Positions 1-8,560 are shown, numbered from the stretch's first letter. The stretch is 64,000 nucleotides of DNA from Acuticoccus mangrovi (GCF_016411865.1 NZ_JAEKJA010000001.1:558001-622000), one strand, 5' to 3'. The notes: generated by a model from the letters alone, not told the origin. Numbers and translations: made by a program.

Positions 1-287
1 CCGGCGAGAAAGCGCTCCAGCGGATCGTCCGACATGCCGGCCGCCGCGGCGAACACCTCGTCGAGCAGCGCCTCTTCGGTGTCGAGGTAGCGCTGGAGGA
101 GGGCGCGGGCGAGGGCGTTCTTGTCGCGGAAGTGGTAGAAGAAGCCGCTCTTCGTCAGCTCCGCCTCGGCGATGATCTCCTCGATGGAGGTGGCGCCGAA
201 GCCTTTGGCGAGGACGCTCGCCTCGGCGATGTCGAGAATGCGCTCGCGCGTCGACTGCCCCCTGCGCTGCGTCGCCCTGACCGTCAT
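1..287 (-). CDS. TetR family transcriptional regulator, N-terminal part (cut by window edge)
   Basis: Transcription regulator of the TetR family. The visible 95 residues begin MTVRATQRRGQSTRERIL and carry the typical N-terminal helix-turn-helix: a TRERILDIA helix, the GFGATSIEEI turn and the recognition segment TKSGFFYHFRDKNAL. The C-terminal ligand-binding domain lies beyond the left edge of the window. It is divergent from the homocysteine S-methyltransferase-like gene at 388, with 100 bp between them, so that gene may be a target; this is inference from position. The ligand cannot be told. Confidence 0.9.
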   Translation of the reverse strand, partial: MTVRATQRRGQSTRERILDIAEASVLAKGFGATSIEEIIAEAELTKSGFFYHFRDKNALARALLQRYLDTEEALLDEVFAAAAGMSDDPLERFLA

Positions 288-387
288 GTCTCGCGTCTCC
301 TCCCTTGGGTGCCCGACCCTACCACGAGTCCACTTTTGTGCCGGCTCGCCCGCCCCACCTCGCACGACAGTTCAACGAGGTGTCTTC

Positions 388-1341
388 ATGACCAAGCATG
401 CCGACATTCCACCGCGCCGTCCGGGTCTCCTGTGGCTGACCGAAGGCGGCATCGAGACCGAGATCATGTACAAGTGGGGCTACGAGCTGCCGCACTTCGC
501 GATGTTTCCGCTGTTGGAGCGGGCTGCGCCGCGCGAGGCGATCCGCGGCATCTACCGCCGCTATCTCGACGTCGCCGCCCGGCATGGGATGGCCGCCCTC
601 GTCGGCGGCTTCGACTATCGGGCGAGCCCCGACTGGGGTGATCTGCTCGGCTACTCGGCGGCGGCGCTGGCGGATGCGAACATCGGCGCGATCCGGTTCC
701 TGCAGGAGATGGCGGCCGAGTATCGCGGCGATATCCCCGACGCCCGGATCGTCGGCTATGTTGGCCCTCGCGGCGACGCCTATCGCCTCAACCGCACCAT
801 AGGCGAGGACGAGGCGGCCGACTATCACGCGGTGCAGCTCGCCACCTTGCGCAAGGCGGGAGTGGATCTCGCCTGGGCGGTGACCTTCAACAACCCCGCC
901 GAGGCGAAGGGCGTGGTGCGGGCCGCCCAGACGGAGGGGGTGCCGCTGGCGCTCTCCTTCTCGCTCGCCTCGAACTCGCGGCTCGCGTCCGGACGCACCC
1001 TGTCGGAGGCGATCGCGGAGGTCGACGCGGCAAGCGGCGCCTACCCGGCGTTCTATGCGCTCAACTGCTCCCATCCGATGGAGTTCGAGCCCGCGCTCGC
1101 CCCCGGCCCGGCGATGGAGCGATTGCGCTCGATCCGTCCCAACGCGGCGAAGATGGACAAGATCGCCCTCTGTAAGCTCGGCCGTCTCGAAGAAGGCGAC
1201 CCCGTGGAGCTCGGCGAGCAGATGGCCGACGTCGCGCGGCGCTACCCGAATCTCGACATCTGGGGCGGCTGCTGCGGCACCTGCGAGACGCATCTGGAGG
1301 AGATCGCCCGGCGTCTCCAGCCGGCGCGCGAGGCGGCTTAG
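388..1341 (+). CDS. Homocysteine S-methyltransferase family protein
   Basis: Probable zinc-dependent methyltransferase of the homocysteine S-methyltransferase (Pfam S-methyl_trans) fold, 317 aa. The three zinc-ligand cysteines of the family are visible: Cys227 in NCSHP and the pair Cys295-Cys296 in GGCCGTCETH near the C-terminus. The N-terminal TEGGIETE motif replaces the usual DGG-TE segment. I chose the ATG at 388 because CGAGGTG lies 6 bases upstream; a longer reading frame back to 172 has no ribosome site and overlaps the divergent TetR gene. The methyl donor is unknown: homologues use S-methylmethionine, betaine-type donors or SAM. It lies upstream of a LacI-controlled operon but ahead of that promoter, so it is probably a separate unit. 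Confidence 0.85.
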   Translation: MTKHADIPPRRPGLLWLTEGGIETEIMYKWGYELPHFAMFPLLERAAPREAIRGIYRRYLDVAARHGMAALVGGFDYRASPDWGDLLGYSAAALADANIGAIRFLQEMAAEYRGDIPDARIVGYVGPRGDAYRLNRTIGEDEAADYHAVQLATLRKAGVDLAWAVTFNNPAEAKGVVRAAQTEGVPLALSFSLASNSRLASGRTLSEAIAEVDAASGAYPAFYALNCSHPMEFEPALAPGPAMERLRSIRPNAAKMDKIALCKLGRLEEGDPVELGEQMADVARRYPNLDIWGGCCGTCETHLEEIARRLQPAREAA

Positions 1342-1391
1342 GCGCGGGAGATCGCGGCGCGCGGCGGGCGCGACGATCGGGCCAACCGCCG

Positions 1392-1432
1392 TGAAACGTT
1401 ACATTGACAACGTTCAAGCCCCCACCTACCGT
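1392..1432 (+). promoter_or_regulatory. Sigma-70-like promoter with LacI-type operators, upstream of MmgE/PrpD gene
   Basis: TGAAACGTTACA (1392-1403) is a near-palindrome centred on AACGTT, directly followed by TTGACA (1404-1409), a 17-bp spacer and TACCGT (1427-1432). A second AACGTT lies at 1409-1414 inside the spacer. The same TGAAACGTTACATTGAC string occurs upstream of the CaiB gene (4308-4324). The AACGTT centre fits LacI/GalR family operators and a LacI regulator is encoded at 3117-4145. Confidence 0.75.
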
Positions 1433-1547
1433 ACCCGCGGGATAGGAAACGCCGTGACGAAAGCGCAGAAGCGGGACCGGAGTCACTCCTCAACCCGCCG
1501 CGCCCAACACGACGCGCCCGGCGCTCTCGCCGGGGTCACGCCGAAGG

Positions 1548-1578
1548 GGTTCGCCGCACGATCGGCGTGCGGCGAACC
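1548..1578 (+). promoter_or_regulatory. Perfect 13-bp hairpin in the long leader of the MmgE/PrpD gene
   Basis: Arms 1548-1560 and 1566-1578 are exact reverse complements (GGTTCGCCGCACG) with a 5-nt loop ATCGG. No T-run follows, so it is not a standard intrinsic terminator. It lies about 110 nt downstream of the predicted start of transcription and 184 nt before the start codon. Confidence 0.6.
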
Positions 1579-1761
1579 TTGAGAGAGGGCGCGTTTCCCC
1601 ATCGATGGAGCTTGCCGGGACCGGTGGGGGAGCACGGATCGACCGCCACGCGAGGGACGACTGAGGCGCTGCCGTGCTGCAGCGCCCGATCGCGACCGTC
1701 CTGCGATCCCCACACAGCGCCGGCGGGCCCCGACCGCGCCTTCACCCACTGAGGACCTGAT

Positions 1762-3120
1762 ATGGACGGATTGACCCGCCAGACCGCCGCGTTCGCCGTC
1801 TGCCGGCCACTCGGCGGCGTGCCCGAGGCGGCGCTTCAGGCGGCGCGGATCGGCATCACCGACTGCGTGGGCGTGATGATTGCCGGCGCCGACGAGCCGG
1901 CCGCCGCCATCGCCGCGCGCATGGTCGAGACGTCCACAAACAACAGCGGGGCGCCGGCGATCCCCTCGGGCCGCAACCTCACCGCCACCAACGCGGCCTT
2001 CGTCAACGGCGTCGCGGGCCACGCCCTCGACTATGACGACGTCGCGATGGACGGCCACCCCTCCACCGTCCTCGCGCCGGCGATCCTCGCCGAGGGGTGG
2101 GCGCTCGGCGCCTCCGGCCGCGAGGCGCTGGAGGCCTACGTGGTGGGCTACGAGATCTGGGCGCTTCTGCGGGAGCTGGAGCCGGGCCAGCTCCACGACC
2201 GCGGCTTTCATCCGACGGCTGCCTGGGGCGCCGTGGCGGCCGCCGCGGCGTGCGCGCGTCTCAACGGGCTCGGCGACGATCAGGCCGCGCATGCGATCGC
2301 CATCGCCGCCTCGCTGGCGGCGGGCCTCGTCGCGAATTTCGGCACCATGACGAAGCCGCTTCATGCGGGCCGCGCCGCCGAAGCGGGCGTGCTCGCCGCC
2401 CGTCTCGCCAAGGAGGGCTTCACCGGCGCCACCGACGCGCTGGAGCACCGCACCGGCTTCATGCGCGCCCACTCGCCCTCCGGCGCGCCCGATCTTTCCG
2501 ATCGCGACCACGCGCTCGGTGCCTCCTGGCGGCTGCCGGACCTCGGCGTCAGCGTGAAGCGGTATCCGCTCTGCTACTCGACCCATCGCGCCATCGACGC
2601 GATGCTCGACATCGTGCTCGAGAACGACCTCGGCCCCGACGAGGTGGAGGCGGTGCACGTCCACACCGGCGAGACGCAGATGGGGATGCTGCGCAACCAT
2701 CGCCCGACGACCGGGCTGGAAGCGAAGTTCTCGATGGAGTTCGCGATGGCCTCGGCGCTCGTCGCGCGGCGCGTCGGCCTGTCCGAGCTCACCGACCGAT
2801 TCGTGCGCCGGCCCGAGGTGCTCGCGGCGATGGAGAAGGTGAGCTTCTCGACGACGGCCGAGGTGGTTCCCGGCACCCCCTTCGCGCCGAGCGACCGGGT
2901 GAGCGTCACCGCGCGGGGCCGCCGGATCGACAGTCCGCCGGTGGAGTATGCCAAGGGCAGCTGGGAGCGCCGCCTCACCGACGACGAGCTGCGCGAGAAG
3001 TTTCTCGACTGCGCGCGCCGGCGGCTGGAGCCCGCGGCGGCGGGTGCCCTCTACGACGCGCTCCTCGGCCTCGGCGACCTCGCCTCGCTGCGCGATCTGC
3101 CGCTGACCCCGCCCAACTAG
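1762..3120 (+). CDS. MmgE/PrpD family protein (first copy)
   Basis: Member of the MmgE/PrpD family, which includes 2-methylcitrate dehydratase, cis-aconitate decarboxylase and iminodisuccinate epimerase; 452 aa, the usual length. Family landmarks are present: DYDDVAMDGHPST near residue 95, a GFHPTAAWGA segment, TKPLHAGRAAEAG with the conserved lysine, and VKRYPLCYSTHRAIDAM. ATG at 1762 has GAGGA 8 bases upstream. It converges with the LacI gene, the stops overlapping by 4 bp. The shared operator suggests that it works with the CaiB and enoyl-CoA hydratase genes on an unknown dicarboxylic or branched acid. The substrate cannot be read from the sequence. Confidence 0.88.
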   Translation: MDGLTRQTAAFAVCRPLGGVPEAALQAARIGITDCVGVMIAGADEPAAAIAARMVETSTNNSGAPAIPSGRNLTATNAAFVNGVAGHALDYDDVAMDGHPSTVLAPAILAEGWALGASGREALEAYVVGYEIWALLRELEPGQLHDRGFHPTAAWGAVAAAAACARLNGLGDDQAAHAIAIAASLAAGLVANFGTMTKPLHAGRAAEAGVLAARLAKEGFTGATDALEHRTGFMRAHSPSGAPDLSDRDHALGASWRLPDLGVSVKRYPLCYSTHRAIDAMLDIVLENDLGPDEVEAVHVHTGETQMGMLRNHRPTTGLEAKFSMEFAMASALVARRVGLSELTDRFVRRPEVLAAMEKVSFSTTAEVVPGTPFAPSDRVSVTARGRRIDSPPVEYAKGSWERRLTDDELREKFLDCARRRLEPAAAGALYDALLGLGDLASLRDLPLTPPN

Positions 3121-4145
3121 CTTTGGCGGGGTGGGGCGAGGGAGGCGCGCTCCACGAATTCGGCGGGCAGGAGGACGTGCTCCGGCGGCGTGTCACGCTC
3201 CCCGCCGATGCGGCGCAGTAGGAGGAGGGCGGCGGTGCGGCCGGTCTCGGCCATGTCCCACCGCTCCACCGAGATCGGCGGGGTGTGGAGCTCGGCGAGC
3301 TCCGAATCGCCGGAGCCGACCACGGAGATGTCGTCCGGGATCGACAGGCCGCGCACGCGGATCGCCCGCAGGACGCCGGGCAGCATGTCGATGCCGCCGG
3401 AGATGAGGGCGGTCGGCGGGGCGGCGCTCGCAAGGAGCGAGGAGGCGTTGCGGAACCCCTCGGCGGCGAGGAAGCCGGTGCCGCGCACGAGGCTCTCGTC
3501 CACCGCGAGGCCGGCCCTTTGAAACGCGCGCCGGTAGCCGCGGATGCGCTCGGCGGCCGGGAAGAGCAGCGGATTGCCGGTGAGGATCGCGATGCGGCGG
3601 TGGCCGAGGTCGAGGAGGCGGCTCGTCGCGCGGTCGATGGAGCCCGCATGGTCCGCCGCCACGGCGTCCGCCCACTCCGGCTCGTTGCGATCGAAGAGCA
3701 CGATGGGCGCGCCGAACCCTCTGAGGAGCTTTTCGTAGGCGGGGTCGACGGGGGTGTAGGGGCCGAGGAGCATGCCGTCGGACTGGAGGCGCCCGAAGCG
3801 GTGAATCAGCTCCTCCTCGCGGGCGCGGCGGCCCTCCGAGTTGGAGATCACCAGGGAGTAACCCGCCTGGTCGAGCTCGTCGTGGGCCGCGCGCACGAAG
3901 GCGGCGAGCGCGGGAATGTTGATCTCGCGGATGATGCAGCCGACGAGCTGGGTGGAGCGGCGGCGCATCGACTGGGCGACGGCGTTGGGCTGATAGTCGA
4001 GCCGGTCGATCGCCGAGAGCACCGCGCTGCGGATCTCGGGTCGCACCGTGGCCTTGTTGTTGATCACGCGCGAGGCGGTGCCGACCGAGACGCCGGCCGC
4101 TTCGGCGACGTCCTTGATCGTGATGCGTCCGACCGTCTTGCGCAT
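3117..4145 (-). CDS. LacI family transcriptional regulator
   Basis: Repressor of the LacI/GalR family, 342 aa. The N-terminal helix-turn-helix reads TIKDVAEAAGVSVGTASRVI, followed by the hinge helix region near residue 55 (LDYQPNAVAQSMR) and a periplasmic-binding-protein-like sugar or acid sensor domain (LVGCIIREINIPALAAF onward). It is encoded between the MmgE/PrpD gene and the CaiB-hydratase operon and reads away from the latter. Matching AACGTT operators sit upstream of both units and 66 bp upstream of its own start, so it probably controls all three, including itself (inference). Confidence 0.93.
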   Translation of the reverse strand: MRKTVGRITIKDVAEAAGVSVGTASRVINNKATVRPEIRSAVLSAIDRLDYQPNAVAQSMRRRSTQLVGCIIREINIPALAAFVRAAHDELDQAGYSLVISNSEGRRAREEELIHRFGRLQSDGMLLGPYTPVDPAYEKLLRGFGAPIVLFDRNEPEWADAVAADHAGSIDRATSRLLDLGHRRIAILTGNPLLFPAAERIRGYRRAFQRAGLAVDESLVRGTGFLAAEGFRNASSLLASAAPPTALISGGIDMLPGVLRAIRVRGLSIPDDISVVGSGDSELAELHTPPISVERWDMAETGRTAALLLLRRIGGERDTPPEHVLLPAEFVERASLAPPRQS

Positions 4146-4210
4146 TCCGTCTCCATCCGCTCCGAGGGCAGGCCTTCAATAGGGTGCGCCGGCCGCGGCG
4201 CAAGAGAATT

Positions 4211-4222
4211 CACAACGTTTCA
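4211..4222 (-). promoter_or_regulatory. LacI-type operator upstream of the LacI gene
   Basis: CACAACGTTTCA reads TGAAACGTTGTG on the minus strand and shares TGAAACGTT with the sites at 1392 and 4308. It lies 66 bp upstream of the LacI start and is a likely autoregulatory site. Confidence 0.6.
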
Positions 4223-4307
4223 TGATGCCTACATGCAAATTCGACGCCTGGTATCTCCTGGTTCTCGACAGTTTCGGCGAATGACTCGGAACGAGTTCGA
4301 CGAATGA

Positions 4308-4348
4308 TGAAACGTTACATTGACCCGGTCGCGGCAGCCACTCTAGGG
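4308..4348 (+). promoter_or_regulatory. LacI-type operator and promoter of the CaiB-hydratase operon
   Basis: TGAAACGTTACA (4308-4319) is identical to the operator at 1392 and is again followed by TTGAC (4320). A TTGACC box with a 17-bp spacer to CTAGGG (4343-4348) is a weak candidate promoter. The start codon at 4377 lies about 28 bp further on. Operator overlap with the -35 box predicts repression. Confidence 0.65.
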
Positions 4349-4376
4349 TCCGGCCAAGAATGAGAAGAGGACCGGG

Positions 4377-5501
4377 ATGGACGCCAACAAGCCGCTCGAC
4401 GGGATCACCGTCGTGGAACTCGGCCACAGCGTGGCCGCGCCCTACGCGGGGATGATCCTCGCCGATCTCGGGGCGCGGGTGATCAAGGTGGAGAACCCCG
4501 GCAAGGGGGACTATGCGCGCGGCTGGGGGCCGCCCTTCTGGGGCGAGACGGCGTCCGCCTTCGCCGCCCTCAACCGGGGCAAGGAGGGGATCACCATCAA
4601 CCTCGCGGACCCGGTCGACGCGGCACGCCTGCGCCGCCTGATCGCCGAGGAGGCGGACGGGGTCATCCAGAATTTGCGTCCGGGCACGCTGGAGCGGCAC
4701 GGTTTCGACGTCGCGGCGATGCTGCGCGACAAGCCCTCCCTCGTCTGGTGCGATCTCGGCGCGTTCGGCTCCGTCGGCCCGCTCGCGGCGAAGCCCGGCT
4801 ACGACCCGCTCGCCCAGGCGACCTCGGGCATCATGAGCGTGACCGGGGAGGCGGGGCGGCCGCCGGTGCGCGTCGGCGTCTCGCTGATCGACATGGGCTC
4901 GGGCATGTGGAGCGTCATCGGCATGCTCGCCGCCTTCTTCGCCCGCGAGCGATCGGGCGAGGGGGCGCGCGTCTCCACCTCGCTGTTCGAGACCGGGCTC
5001 GCCTGGATGACGCTGCCGCTCGCCGGCTACGAGGCCGATGGCGAGGTCCGCCGGCCCTATGGCTCCGGCGCCGCCGAGATCTGCCCCTATCAGGCGTTCC
5101 AGACGCGCGGCGGGTGGATGATGATCGCCGCCGGCAACGATGCCCTCTTCGCCAAGCTCTGCCGCGTCCTCGGGCTCGACCTCGCCGAGGATCCGCGCTT
5201 CCTCACCAACGCCGACCGGGTGCGCAACCGCGAGATCCTCGTCCCGCTCGTGGCGGAGGCCGTCGCGGCGCAGGAATTCGACGCGCTTGCCGGAGCGCTC
5301 GACGCGGTCGGCGTCCCCAACGCGCCGCTCTTGTCGGTCGACGCCGTGGCGCGCCACCAGCAGACCGAAGCACTGCAGATGGCCGTCGAGGCCGACGGGC
5401 TGCGCCTCATGGGCGTGCCGCTCACGATGGACGGGGCCCGCCCGCGCGCCACGAAGCCGGCGCCCGCCCTCGGCGAGCACGACGAAAGGATCAAGGCGTG
5501 A
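4377..5501 (+). CDS. CaiB/BaiF family (class III) CoA-transferase, first copy
   Basis: Moves CoA between carboxylic acids, activating an acid for catabolism. The 374-residue protein has the class III start pattern LDGITVVELGHSVAAPYAGMILADLGARVIKVE, here broken by position: ELGH near residue 12 and the GARVIKVE strand near 35. The catalytic aspartate of the family is expected in the SLIDMGSGMW segment around residue 173. A short N-lobe, the KPGYDPLAQATSG segment and the C-terminal domain are complete. It is the first gene after a LacI-type operator and overlaps the hydratase by four bases (GTGA), so the two are translationally coupled. Confidence 0.9.
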   Translation: MDANKPLDGITVVELGHSVAAPYAGMILADLGARVIKVENPGKGDYARGWGPPFWGETASAFAALNRGKEGITINLADPVDAARLRRLIAEEADGVIQNLRPGTLERHGFDVAAMLRDKPSLVWCDLGAFGSVGPLAAKPGYDPLAQATSGIMSVTGEAGRPPVRVGVSLIDMGSGMWSVIGMLAAFFARERSGEGARVSTSLFETGLAWMTLPLAGYEADGEVRRPYGSGAAEICPYQAFQTRGGWMMIAAGNDALFAKLCRVLGLDLAEDPRFLTNADRVRNREILVPLVAEAVAAQEFDALAGALDAVGVPNAPLLSVDAVARHQQTEALQMAVEADGLRLMGVPLTMDGARPRATKPAPALGEHDERIKA

Positions 5502-6313
5502 CGCTGCCCATCCCCGAGCCGGTGACGAGTTTCGCGACGCTGACCCTTCGGACCCCGGCGCCCCACGTTCTCCTCGTGACGCTCCATCGGCCGGAGGCGC
5601 GCAACGCGCTCAACACCCAGATGGGCCTCGATCTGATGACGCTCTTCGAGCGCTTCCAGATCGCCGCCGACGGGGTGCGGGCGATCGTCCTCACCGGGGA
5701 GGGCGACAAGGCCTTCTGCGCCGGCGGCGACCTCAAGGAGCGGCGCGGCATGAGCGACGAGACGTGGCAGCAGCAGCACGCGATCTTCGAGCGGATGATG
5801 CGTGCGCTCCTCGCCTGTCCGATCCCCAAGATCGGCGCCGTCAACGGGGCGGCCTTCGGCGGCGGCTGCGAGATCGCGGCGGCCTGCGACTTCATCTATG
5901 CCGCACAGACGGCCCGCTTCGCACTGACCGAGGTGACGCTCGGCATCATGCCCGGCGCGGGCGGAACTCAGAACCTCGCCCGTGCCCTCGGCGCGCGGCG
6001 GGCCAAGGAGATCACCCTCACGGGCCTGCCCTTCAGCGCCGAGGACGCGGAGCGGTGGGGTCTCGTCAACCGCGTCTGCGCCCCGGAGCGACTGGTGGAG
6101 GAGGCCGTCGCCACCGCCACGCGGATCGCCGAGAACGCGCCGATCTCGGTGCGGCAGATCAAGCAATCCATCGATCGAGGGCTCGACATGGCGATCGGCG
6201 ACGGCCTCGCCTTCGAGATCGAAGCCTACAACCGGATGGTCCCCACCGAGGACCGCCACGAGGGCGTCAACGCCTTCAACGAGAAGCGCAAGCCGAACTT
6301 CAGAGGACGCTGA
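5498..6313 (+). CDS. Enoyl-CoA hydratase/isomerase (crotonase) family protein, first copy
   Basis: Crotonase-fold enzyme, 271 aa, expected to hydrate or rearrange the CoA ester made by the preceding CoA-transferase. Both oxyanion-hole regions are visible: AFCAGGDLKE near residue 73 and GAAFGGGCEIAAACDF near residue 118. The motif GIMPGAGGTQNLARALG is the strongly conserved second-half segment; a glutamate and a Pro-Gly pair in catalytic positions suggest hydratase chemistry. I chose the GTG at 5498, which overlaps the upstream stop as GTGA, with GAAAGGA upstream. Substrate unknown. Confidence 0.9.
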   Translation: MTLPIPEPVTSFATLTLRTPAPHVLLVTLHRPEARNALNTQMGLDLMTLFERFQIAADGVRAIVLTGEGDKAFCAGGDLKERRGMSDETWQQQHAIFERMMRALLACPIPKIGAVNGAAFGGGCEIAAACDFIYAAQTARFALTEVTLGIMPGAGGTQNLARALGARRAKEITLTGLPFSAEDAERWGLVNRVCAPERLVEEAVATATRIAENAPISVRQIKQSIDRGLDMAIGDGLAFEIEAYNRMVPTEDRHEGVNAFNEKRKPNFRGR

Positions 6314-6523
6314 AGCCGCGCACCGATCTGGCGGCAAGGCTTGCGCGGGGCTTGCCGCGCGTTGCCGGAATGCATCGGGGTCGCGGGTCGGATGCGCATC
6401 CTGTGCGCGTATCTGGCCTAGCCGAGCCCCCTCGAGCGCCAGCGACCGGGCGGTTCGCGGCGCTCTCCGCCTGCCCGGTGGTCAATTGTGACAACCCACT
6501 TCATTTTGCGGCGAAGAGTTGTC

Positions 6524-6994
6524 ATGAAGGGGCGCATGAAAGCGTTCATCTCGGCTCTTCGCGACGATCTACTGCTGCCCCTGATCCGGCGGCCGCCGCT
6601 TCTGCAGGTGGCGGCCTTGTGCCTGCGCGAGGGGAAGGGGCGACCTGAGGTGCTGCTCGTGACGAGCCGCGGCACCGGACGCTGGATCCTGCCCAAAGGC
6701 TGGCCGATCAAGGGAACGGAAGGGCATGGCGCGGCGCTGCGCGAGGCGTGGGAGGAGGCGGGGGTGCTGCGCGCCCGGGCCGCTCCCGAGCCCGTGGGGC
6801 GCTACCGTGCCGTCAAGCGGCAAGACGCTGGCTACAGCATGCCGTGCGACGTCCTCGTCTACCGGGTGAGCGTGGAGGCGATGACGGACGACTTCCCCGA
6901 AAAGGGCGAACGGCGGCGGATCTGGGTCAGCCCGAAGAAGGCCGCGCAGATGGTCGTGGAAGCCGACCTCAAACGACTGCTCGCCTCGCTTTGA
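6524..6994 (+). CDS. NUDIX hydrolase
   Basis: Predicted pyrophosphohydrolase of the NUDIX family, 156 aa. The Nudix box is recognisable as GWPIKGTEGHGAALREAWEE followed by AGV; the REAWEEAGV core with its metal-binding glutamates is intact, while the first glutamate is offset by one position from the strict consensus. The preceding RWILPKGWP resembles alphaproteobacterial diphosphoinositol-phosphate-like NUDIX proteins. ATG 6524 follows GAAGAG at suitable distance; ATG 6536 and 6488 are alternatives. It stands alone ahead of the phosphate transporter. Substrate is not determined. Confidence 0.85.
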   Translation: MKGRMKAFISALRDDLLLPLIRRPPLLQVAALCLREGKGRPEVLLVTSRGTGRWILPKGWPIKGTEGHGAALREAWEEAGVLRARAAPEPVGRYRAVKRQDAGYSMPCDVLVYRVSVEAMTDDFPEKGERRRIWVSPKKAAQMVVEADLKRLLASL

Positions 6995-7078
6995 GAGCGG
7001 CGCGATCCGCCGCGAACCGGGCGCCGGCCGTGCCGCGCCCGGTCGCGACACCCTCACGACTGAGCGAAGGACCCCCGC

Positions 7079-8560
7079 GTGGCGATCGACGAGACCCGCA
7101 CTCCCTTTCGTAAGCTCGACAAGGATCTGAGGCGCATCGGCCATGTCGAGTATGCGACGCAGGCCGTCGGGCGCCCGCTGATCGCACCGGCTCTCGGTCT
7201 CGCCTTCATCGTGTTCGCGGCGATGCTGTCGGCCCTCTTCCTCGGGCTCGACGACACGCCCTTCGTGGTGATCTGCGCCGCCGCCTTCGGCGCCTACATG
7301 GCCCTCAACATCGGTGCCAACGACGTCGCCAACAACATGGGCCCGGCGGTCGGAGCGCGCGTGCTGACGATGGGTGGCGCGCTGCTCGTCGCCGCCGTGT
7401 TCGAGAGCGCTGGCGCCCTCGTCGCCGGCGGCGACGTGGTGGAGACGATCTCGAAGAGCATCGTCGATCCCGCCGGCATCGCCTCCACCAGCGTCTTCGT
7501 GGGGGCGATGCTCGCCGCCCTCGTATCGTCGGCGATGTGGGTGAACCTTGCCACGGCGATCGGGGCGCCGGTGTCGACGACCCACGCCGTGGTGGGCGGG
7601 GTGATGGGGGCGGGCATCGCCGCGGCCGGCCTGTCGGCGGTGAGCTGGGGCACGATCGGGACGATCGCCGCGAGCTGGGTGATCTCGCCGGTCCTCGGCG
7701 GCGCCATCGCGGCGGCGATCCTCGCCTTCATCAACTGGCGGATCGTCAACCGGCCCGACATCCTCGGCGCCGCCCGGCGCTGGGTGCCGGTGCTGGTGGC
7801 GCTGATGGCGGGCGCCTTCGCCGCCTATCTCACGCTGAAGGGGCTGAAGAAGCTCGTTGCCGTCGACCTCAGCGGGGCGCTCCTCATCGGCGTGGCCGCG
7901 GGCTTGGCGGGCTATTTGCTGAGCGTGCCGGTGGTCCGGCGGCGGGCGCGCGGGCTCGAGAACCGCAAGCGCTCGCTGAAGACCCTCTTCGCGCTCCCGC
8001 TCATCCTGTCGGCGGCGCTCCTCTCCTTCGCCCACGGCGCCAACGACGTCGCCAACGCCGTCGGCCCGCTCGCCGCCGTGGTGCACGTCGCAAGCTCCGG
8101 CGACGTCACCGCCCAGGTGGCGATCCCCAAGTGGGTCATGGTCATCGGTGCGTTCGGCATCTCGGTCGGCCTGTTTCTCTTCGGTCCGCGCCTCATTCGC
8201 ATGGTCGGCGACCAGATCACCAAGCTGAACCCCGTGCGGGCCTACTGCGTCGCCCTGTCGGCGGCGGTGACGGTGATCCTCGCCTCCACGCTGGGCTTGC
8301 CGGTGAGCTCCACCCACATCGCCGTCGGCGGCGTCTTCGGCGTGGGCTTCTACCGCGAGTGGGACGAGGGGCGGCGCGTGCGCCGTGCCGACGGCGGCCG
8401 CAAGGCGGGCAAGCGGCACGGGGTGGAAGAGCGCAAGCGTCGCAAGCTGGTGCGGCGGTCCCACTTCATGACCATCGTCGCGGCCTGGGTGGTGACGGTG
8501 CCCGCCTCGGCGCTTCTGTCCGCCCTCATTTACCTTGCAATTCGCCTCGCCCTGAGCTGA
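7079..8560 (+). CDS. pit: PiT family inorganic phosphate transporter
   Basis: Low-affinity inorganic phosphate permease of the inner membrane, 493 aa. The PiT family signature occurs twice, as expected for its internal duplication: GANDVANNMGPAVG near residue 80 and GANDVANAVGPLAAV near residue 320; GAPVSTTHAVVGGV and GLPVSSTHIAVGGVFGVG are the paired second motifs. About ten hydrophobic segments flank a charged cytoplasmic loop near residue 435. Start is GTG 7079. No PhoU-like partner gene is adjacent. Its last 35 bp overlap the convergent DedA gene. Confidence 0.93.
   Translation: MAIDETRTPFRKLDKDLRRIGHVEYATQAVGRPLIAPALGLAFIVFAAMLSALFLGLDDTPFVVICAAAFGAYMALNIGANDVANNMGPAVGARVLTMGGALLVAAVFESAGALVAGGDVVETISKSIVDPAGIASTSVFVGAMLAALVSSAMWVNLATAIGAPVSTTHAVVGGVMGAGIAAAGLSAVSWGTIGTIAASWVISPVLGGAIAAAILAFINWRIVNRPDILGAARRWVPVLVALMAGAFAAYLTLKGLKKLVAVDLSGALLIGVAAGLAGYLLSVPVVRRRARGLENRKRSLKTLFALPLILSAALLSFAHGANDVANAVGPLAAVVHVASSGDVTAQVAIPKWVMVIGAFGISVGLFLFGPRLIRMVGDQITKLNPVRAYCVALSAAVTVILASTLGLPVSSTHIAVGGVFGVGFYREWDEGRRVRRADGGRKAGKRHGVEERKRRKLVRRSHFMTIVAAWVVTVPASALLSALIYLAIRLALS

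Larger units (their letters stand above)
1342..1761. other. 420-bp non-coding gap with promoter, operators and leader hairpin
   Basis: No convincing gene is seen. The gap holds a good sigma-70-like promoter overlapped by two AACGTT-centred operators (1392-1432), then about 320 nt of leader before the MmgE/PrpD start at 1762. The leader contains a perfect 13-bp hairpin (1548-1578). Short open frames such as 1567-1752 have no ribosome site and a low-complexity Arg/Pro/Ser composition. Confidence 0.7.

Noticed and set aside
1567-1752. Short open frame in the leader of the MmgE/PrpD gene
   Set aside because: No ribosome site, and it begins inside a perfect hairpin; composition is low-complexity.
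6331-6358. GCGGCAAG/CTTGCCGC hairpin after the first hydratase gene
   Set aside because: An 8-bp stem with a 12-nt loop but no T-run; not called as a terminator.
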